In this document: one piece after another, positions 59,522 to 64,000 of the stretch
Layout: each line of letters starts with the position of its first letter
Numbering within the stretch: the first letter of the stretch is position 1
From: Streptomyces venezuelae
GTDB lineage: Bacteria > Actinomycetota > Actinomycetes > Streptomycetales > Streptomycetaceae
Assembly (NCBI RefSeq): GCF_008642315.1
Contig: NZ_CP029192.1
Span: forward strand, 4,402,001 to 4,466,000
Reading direction: 5' to 3'
Length of the DNA: 64,000 bases
The notes under the pieces: model-generated
What the model saw: the letters and a program-made list of their open reading frames with translations, nothing else
What the model was told of the DNA's origin: nothing
Database searches by the model: none
Program-made: the position numbers and the translations under genes

Positions 59522-61552
59522 ATGGAAGAGCCGCGTCGCCTCGGCGGCCGGTACGAGCTGGGCCAGGTGCTCGGCCGTGGTGGCATGGCCGAGGTGTACC
59601 TCGCGCACGACACTCGGCTCGGCCGCACCGTGGCGGTGAAGACGCTGCGGGTGGACCTCGCGCGCGACCCGTCCTTCCAGGCCCGGTTCCGCCGGGAGGC
59701 CCAGTCGGCCGCCTCGCTGAACCACCCGGCGATCGTCGCGGTCTACGACACCGGCGAGGACTACGTGGACGGGGTCTCGATCCCGTACATCGTCATGGAG
59801 TACGTCGACGGCTCCACGCTGCGTGAGCTCCTGCACTCCGGCCGCAAGCTGCTGCCCGAGCGGGCCATGGAGATGACGATCGGCATCCTCCAGGCCCTGG
59901 AGTACTCGCACCGCAACGGCATCGTCCACCGCGACATCAAGCCGGCGAACGTCATGCTGACGCGCAACGGCCAGGTCAAGGTCATGGACTTCGGCATCGC
60001 CCGCGCCATGGGCGAGTCCGGCATGACGATGACGCAGACCGCCGCGGTCATCGGCACGGCGCAGTACCTCTCGCCCGAGCAGGCCAAGGGCGAGCAGGTC
60101 GACGCACGCTCCGACCTCTACTCCACCGGCTGTCTCCTCTACGAGCTGCTCACCGTCCGGCCGCCCTTCGTGGGCGACTCCCCGGTCGCCGTGGCCTATC
60201 AGCACGTACGTGAGGAGCCGCAGGCCCCGAGCGTCTTCGACGGCGAGATCACGCCGGAGATGGACGCCATCGTCCTGAAGGCCCTCACCAAGGACCCGGA
60301 CTACCGCTACCAGTCGGCCGACGAGATGCGCGCCGACATCGAGGCCTGCCTCGACGGCCAGCCCGTCGCGGCGACCGCCGCCATGGGCGCGGTCGGCTAC
60401 GGCGGCCACTCCGACGACCAGCAGACGGCCATGCTCCGCCCGCAGAACGGCGGAGGCCAGACCTCCATGCTCCCGCCGGTCAACCCGGACGACGGGGGCT
60501 ACGGCTACGACGAGGGCCGCGGCCGCCGTCAGAAGAAGAGCAACGTCTCGACGTGGCTGCTCGTCCTCGCCGGCATCCTGGTCCTGGTGGGCGCGATCCT
60601 CATCGGGAAGTCCGTCTTCGGTGATGACGGCGGGAGCGACGGGTCGATGAAGGCCCCGAAGCTCGTCGGCGAGACCGAGGACGAGGCCAAGAGGTCCGCC
60701 ACGAACGTCGGCCTGAAGTTTGAGGTCGGCGAGCGCAAGGCGTGCGCCAAGTTCCCGAAGGGCGAGGTCTGCAGCCAGGATCCCGGGGTGGACGCCGACA
60801 TAAAGAAGGGCGACACCATCTCGGTGACCGTCTCGACGGGCACCCCGAAGATCTCCGTCCCGGACGTGCAGGGTCTCAGCTACGAGGAGGCCAAGAGCCA
60901 GCTCGAGGGCAAGGGCTTCACCAACATCAAGAAGGCGGTCGAGGAGTCCGACCGGACCCCCGGCAAGGTCATCCGTCAGGATCCCGCGGGCGACTCCAAG
61001 GCGGAGAAGAGCGAGACGATCACGCTCACCGTCGCCAAGGAGAAGAAGCAGGAGTCCGTTCCGGACGTCGCGGGCCTCGACTACGAGTCGGCCGCGAAGC
61101 GGATCACGGACAGCGGCTTCACCCCGTCCCGCCAGGACGTCGCCAGCGAGGACGTCGAGGAGGGCAAGGTCATCAAGACCACGCCCGCGGCCGGTACGCC
61201 CGCCGACCCCGGCTCCACGGTCAACGTCCAGGTCGCCAAGGCGGCCGAGGAGGAAGAGGCCACGGTCCCGCCCCTCACCGGCCAGAAGCTGAAGGACGCG
61301 CGCAAGGCCATCGAGGACGCGGGCCTCAGCGTCGGCACCATCACGGGCCCGCAGGACGACGACGCCCTCGTGGTCCTGTCCCAGCCCAACGCCGGCGAGA
61401 AGGCGAAGCCCGGCTCGGCGGTCAACCTGACCACCGCGGGCGGCGGCGGGGACAACGGCATCGGCGGCGGTGACGGCGGCAACGGCATCGTCGGCGGTCT
61501 GACCAACGGCAACAACGGCGGCGGTCACCGGGACAACCCCTGGTGGGACTGA
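59522..61552 (+). CDS. pknB: Ser/Thr protein kinase PknB with four PASTA domains
   Basis: 676-residue transmembrane kinase regulating peptidoglycan synthesis. Kinase domain about 10-275: GRGGMAEVY, Lys40, HRDIKPANV, DFGIA and the autophosphorylated loop MTMTQTAAVIGTAQYLSPEQ. A transmembrane helix (about 358-378, WLLVLAGILVLVGAILIG) is followed by four PASTA repeats of about 67 residues (starting APKLVGET, VPDVQGLS, VPDVAGLD, VPPLTGQK) and a Gly/Asn tail. The start ATG at 59522 gives Lys40 as in mycobacterial PknB. It ends the fhaA-pknB operon. Confidence 0.96.
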   Translation: MEEPRRLGGRYELGQVLGRGGMAEVYLAHDTRLGRTVAVKTLRVDLARDPSFQARFRREAQSAASLNHPAIVAVYDTGEDYVDGVSIPYIVMEYVDGSTLRELLHSGRKLLPERAMEMTIGILQALEYSHRNGIVHRDIKPANVMLTRNGQVKVMDFGIARAMGESGMTMTQTAAVIGTAQYLSPEQAKGEQVDARSDLYSTGCLLYELLTVRPPFVGDSPVAVAYQHVREEPQAPSVFDGEITPEMDAIVLKALTKDPDYRYQSADEMRADIEACLDGQPVAATAAMGAVGYGGHSDDQQTAMLRPQNGGGQTSMLPPVNPDDGGYGYDEGRGRRQKKSNVSTWLLVLAGILVLVGAILIGKSVFGDDGGSDGSMKAPKLVGETEDEAKRSATNVGLKFEVGERKACAKFPKGEVCSQDPGVDADIKKGDTISVTVSTGTPKISVPDVQGLSYEEAKSQLEGKGFTNIKKAVEESDRTPGKVIRQDPAGDSKAEKSETITLTVAKEKKQESVPDVAGLDYESAAKRITDSGFTPSRQDVASEDVEEGKVIKTTPAAGTPADPGSTVNVQVAKAAEEEEATVPPLTGQKLKDARKAIEDAGLSVGTITGPQDDDALVVLSQPNAGEKAKPGSAVNLTTAGGGGDNGIGGGDGGNGIVGGLTNGNNGGGHRDNPWWD

Positions 61553-61580
61553 TCACCGTTTGATCCGTACGTGACGCACA

Positions 61581-61623
61581 CGCAGAGGCCCCGGTACCGC
61601 TGAGCGGTACCGGGGCCTCTGCG
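61581..61623. terminator. Bidirectional terminator between pknB and the sortase operon
   Basis: Perfect 20-bp stem (61581-61600 with 61604-61623) around a TGA loop; arms begin CGCAGAGGCC. It serves both convergent units. Confidence 0.87.
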
Positions 61624-61646
61624 CGTTGTCCCTCGGATCGTCCGGG

Positions 61647-62381
61647 CTACTTCAGCTCCGCCGGGGGCGTCCGCTTGCTGTCGACCTTCTCGACGCGCTC
61701 CAGCTCGCCCCACACGACGTACCGGTAGCGGGACGTGTAGACGGGCGTGCAGGTCGTCAGCGTGATGTAACGGCCCGGCTTCTTCGCGCCCGATTCCTTG
61801 GGCACGGGGTTCAGGACCTTCACGTTGAACTTCGAGGTCTCGGGCAGCGTCGCGTACACCTTGTAGACGTACCACTTGTCCCGCGACTCGTAGACGATCG
61901 CGTCGCCCTTCTCGATCTTGTCGATCTTGTGGAACTTCGCGCCGTGCCCGTCGCGGTGCGCGGCCAACGTGAAGTTGCCTTCCTTGTCCTCGGGCAGCGC
62001 CGACTTGATCGGGTCCTTGTAGTAACCCGCCACGCCGTCGTTGAGGATCTTGCTGCTGGTGCCCGCCTTGACCAGCACCTCGCCGCTGCCCATCGCGGGT
62101 ACGTGCAGGAAGCCGATGCCGTCCTTGGTGTCGATGGAGCCGGGGCCGCTCGCCCAGTGGTCGCGCACGCGGTCGCCCTGCTTGTGCGCCTCGCGGTCCG
62201 CTATGACGTTCGTCCACCACAGGGAGTAGACGACGAAGAGCCCGAGCACGAGGCCCGCGGTGATGAGGAGTTCACCGAAGACGCTGACCGCGGTGGCGAT
62301 GGGACCGCGGGCGCGGCGCCGCGGGGCGGGGGCCGGCGCGGGCGCCTCGTCCTGCTTCTCGTCATCGGTCGTGGCTGCCAC
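61647..62381 (-). CDS. srtE2: Class E sortase (SrtE2-like)
   Basis: 244-residue membrane transpeptidase that anchors LAXTG-type proteins to peptidoglycan. An N-terminal helix (about 30-55, AVSVFGELLITAGLVLGLFV) is followed by the sortase barrel with catalytic His (LAAHRDGHG), Cys ([12 protein letters not shown]) and Arg (SRYRYVVWGE). ATG at 62381. It follows srtE1 by 24 bp. In Streptomyces class E sortases display chaplins needed for aerial growth; the E1/E2 numbering is by position relative to S. coelicolor. Confidence 0.88.
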   Translation of the reverse strand: MAATTDDEKQDEAPAPAPAPRRRARGPIATAVSVFGELLITAGLVLGLFVVYSLWWTNVIADREAHKQGDRVRDHWASGPGSIDTKDGIGFLHVPAMGSGEVLVKAGTSSKILNDGVAGYYKDPIKSALPEDKEGNFTLAAHRDGHGAKFHKIDKIEKGDAIVYESRDKWYVYKVYATLPETSKFNVKVLNPVPKESGAKKPGRYITLTTCTPVYTSRYRYVVWGELERVEKVDSKRTPPAELK

Positions 62382-62405
62382 TGGTTCCGCCCCGTTCTCA
62401 CCGTT

Positions 62406-63689
62406 CTAGTTCACGAGCGCGCTCGGTTTGCCCTTGTCGCGCGGTCGCTCCTCGACCATCTTGCCCCAGACGATCATTCGATACTTACTCGTGAATTCCG
62501 GGGTACAGGTGGTCAGTGTGATGTACCGGCCGGGTTTGGTGAAGCCCGAACCCGGCGGAACGGGACCGATCACGCTCGTGTTGCTGGGCGCGGTCTGCGG
62601 CAGGATGCTCGCCATCTTGTAGACGAAGTACTTGTCCTGCGTCTCCACGACGATCGGATCGCCCGGCTCCAGGCGGTTGATGTACCGGAACGGCTCGCCG
62701 TGCGTGTTCCGGTGGCCCGCGACCGCGAAGTTGCCCTTCTCGGCCTCCGGCATCGCGGTCTTGGTGGCGCCCTCGTTGTAGTGGCCGACCATGCCGCGGT
62801 CGAGGACCTTCTGCTTGTCGATGCCCTCGGCGACCGGCACGACGACGTCCAGGCGTGGAATGTGGAGGAGAGCGAAGCCCTGTCCGGGCTCGAAGCTGCC
62901 GGGTTTGCCCTTGCCCTTCGCCCAGCTCTCCTGGAGGTCGTGCGCGGCTCCGTCGGCCTGCTGCTGGGCACGGATGTTCGTCCACCAGAGCTGGTACGTG
63001 ACGAAGAGGAGCATCAGGACGCCGACCGTGATGAAGACTTCGCCCAGCCCTCGGCTGATCACCGCGCCGGGAGACGGCCTGCGGGCACGCTCCGCGCGGC
63101 GGGCCTCGACGCGTGACAGGGGGGCGGCGCCCGGGCGGGGCTCAGGGCGAGGCTCCGCGGGCCGCGTGCCGCCCTTCTTGGCGGCCTTGCGGCGGGCGGC
63201 CCGGCCTTCGGTGGATGGTTCCGCTATTCGCCGGGTGTCGGAGGTCCGTAGGCCCACGGTCTCGTCGTCGAGGACGGGGGCGGGCTGTTCCGGGGCGTAG
63301 GCGCCGTACAGCTGCTCGTACGTGGGCTCGGGGGCGTGCTGTGGCTCTTGCTGTTGACCCCCGTACCAGTCGCGGTCGTACCCCTCGGGGTCGTACCACT
63401 CCTGTTCCGGCTCAGCGGGTGTCTCATGACCGGGCGGTGTCTGGTGACCGGGCGGTGTCTGCGGGCCGCCAGACGCCTGCGGACCGCCAGGTGCCTGCTG
63501 CTCCGGCTCCGCGCTGCCGCTGCCACCGCCGCTGCGGAACCACGGCGAGGGGTGCTGCCCCGGCAGCGGATCCGTCAGGGGGTCCTCCAGGTGATCGACC
63601 GCCGCCTCGAACGCACCGTCCTCCCCGTACGCGTCATGCGCGTCGTACGGGGCTCCGGAGGAGTCGCGCTCGGGGCGCAGGGCGGTCAC
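62406..63689 (-). CDS. srtE1: Class E sortase with long N-terminal cytoplasmic region (SrtE1-like)
   Basis: 427-residue sortase. The first 200 residues are a Pro/Gln/Glu-rich cytoplasmic region with PPGH repeats ([14 protein letters not shown]) and a basic stretch ([10 protein letters not shown]). A membrane helix (about 220-245, [20 protein letters not shown]) precedes the sortase domain with His ([10 protein letters not shown]), Cys ([10 protein letters not shown]) and Arg (SKYRMIVWG). GTG at 63689 overlaps the pabA stop (GTGA), so an amidotransferase and the sortases share an operon. Confidence 0.87.
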   Translation of the reverse strand: MTALRPERDSSGAPYDAHDAYGEDGAFEAAVDHLEDPLTDPLPGQHPSPWFRSGGGSGSAEPEQQAPGGPQASGGPQTPPGHQTPPGHETPAEPEQEWYDPEGYDRDWYGGQQQEPQHAPEPTYEQLYGAYAPEQPAPVLDDETVGLRTSDTRRIAEPSTEGRAARRKAAKKGGTRPAEPRPEPRPGAAPLSRVEARRAERARRPSPGAVISRGLGEVFITVGVLMLLFVTYQLWWTNIRAQQQADGAAHDLQESWAKGKGKPGSFEPGQGFALLHIPRLDVVVPVAEGIDKQKVLDRGMVGHYNEGATKTAMPEAEKGNFAVAGHRNTHGEPFRYINRLEPGDPIVVETQDKYFVYKMASILPQTAPSNTSVIGPVPPGSGFTKPGRYITLTTCTPEFTSKYRMIVWGKMVEERPRDKGKPSALVN

Positions 63690-64000
63690 GCCGTGGCCCT
63701 GCCCACCACCGGGGCGAGCCCGCTCGACCGGGCGACGGCGCCGGTGTCTCCGCACTCCGCCAGCCAGTTGGCCAGCATGAGGTGACCGTGCTCGGTCAGC
63801 ACCGACTCCGGGTGGAACTGGACGCCCTCGACCGCGAGTTCCCGGTGGCGCAGGCCCATGATGATGCCGTCCTCCGTGCGCGCGGTGACCTCCAGGTCGG
63901 CAGGGACGGTGGCGGGCTCTGCGGCGAGCGAGTGGTAGCGGGTCGCCGTGAACGGGGACGGCAGGCCGGCGAAGACACCCTTGCCCTCGTGGCGGACGAG
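63686..64000 (-). CDS. pabA: Aminodeoxychorismate/anthranilate synthase glutamine amidotransferase, N-terminal part beyond the window edge
   Basis: Only the last 104 residues are in the window, reading leftward from base 64000. They contain [19 protein letters not shown] and [14 protein letters not shown], the C-terminal His-Glu of the class I glutamine amidotransferase triad; the Cys is off the edge. It supplies ammonia for p-aminobenzoate (folate) or anthranilate. Its TGA overlaps the sortase GTG. Confidence 0.9.
   Translation of the reverse strand, partial: LVRHEGKGVFAGLPSPFTATRYHSLAAEPATVPADLEVTARTEDGIIMGLRHRELAVEGVQFHPESVLTEHGHLMLANWLAECGDTGAVARSSGLAPVVGRATA

Noticed and set aside
1..64000. 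Insertion sequence, prophage or gene-transfer island
   Set aside because: No transposase, integrase or phage gene, no target duplications, and base composition is uniform with core genes.

Overview
The window is a high-G+C actinomycete chromosome segment, almost certainly Streptomyces. Gene content and order match, from memory, the Streptomyces coelicolor core from aspS (about SCO3795) to the sortase/pabA genes (about SCO3851). That region lies on the origin-proximal side of the linear chromosome. A perfect 14-bp parS site (30222-30235) and four intergenic DnaA-box-like 9-mers fit an origin-proximal position. I see no insertion sequence, prophage, CRISPR array or biosynthetic cluster. The window is dense, with one tRNA and many start/stop overlaps of the ATGA or GTGA type.

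Layout. 1-7.9 kb: aspS (3' part off the edge), a PAS-GAF-PP2C phosphatase, an AI-2E type permease, a pirin, a secreted glycerophosphodiesterase and an SseB-like protein. 8-17.9 kb: an acyl-CoA dehydrogenase, a Uma2-like protein, an M18 aminopeptidase, small proteins, a nitrilase-family amidase, a mycothiol-dependent enzyme, a GntR-MFS pair and a secreted D-Ala-D-Ala carboxypeptidase. 18-21.6 kb: first branched-chain 2-oxoacid dehydrogenase operon (E1alpha, E1beta, E2). 22-26.8 kb: DevR/DosR-like orphan response regulator, a PNPOx-family protein and two divergent membrane Ser/Thr kinases. 26.9-32.9 kb: the proteasome activator Bpa, a quinone reductase, a K+ channel, MoeA and MobA. 33-37.4 kb: second branched-chain dehydrogenase operon with its divergent Lrp/AsnC regulator. 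37.5-49.5 kb: phenylacetate catabolism (TetR regulator, paaH, paaN, paaABCDE), interrupted by trmH-like, HTTM and DUF5819 genes and followed by an acyl-CoA dehydrogenase. 49.5-52.8 kb: rhodanese, J-domain protein, DUF2252 protein and tRNA-Leu(CAG). 53.3-61.6 kb: the conserved actinobacterial envelope-signalling operon fhaA-fhaB-pstP-rodA-pbpA-pknB. 61.6-64 kb: two class E sortases and the 3' part of pabA/trpG on the other strand.

How the parts work together. PaaABCDE epoxidises phenylacetyl-CoA. PaaN and PaaH act later in the pathway. Three near-identical 14-bp operators (upstream of paaN/paaH, of paaA, and between the second bkd operon and its regulator) suggest that the TetR protein joins aromatic and branched-chain amino-acid catabolism. 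PknB, its phosphatase PstP and the FHA readers sit with the RodA/PbpA peptidoglycan machine they are known to control. The most unusual non-coding structure is an eight-copy array of hairpins at a 24-nt pitch (12768-12950), in register with a GC-rich element I recall as common in Streptomyces intergenic DNA.
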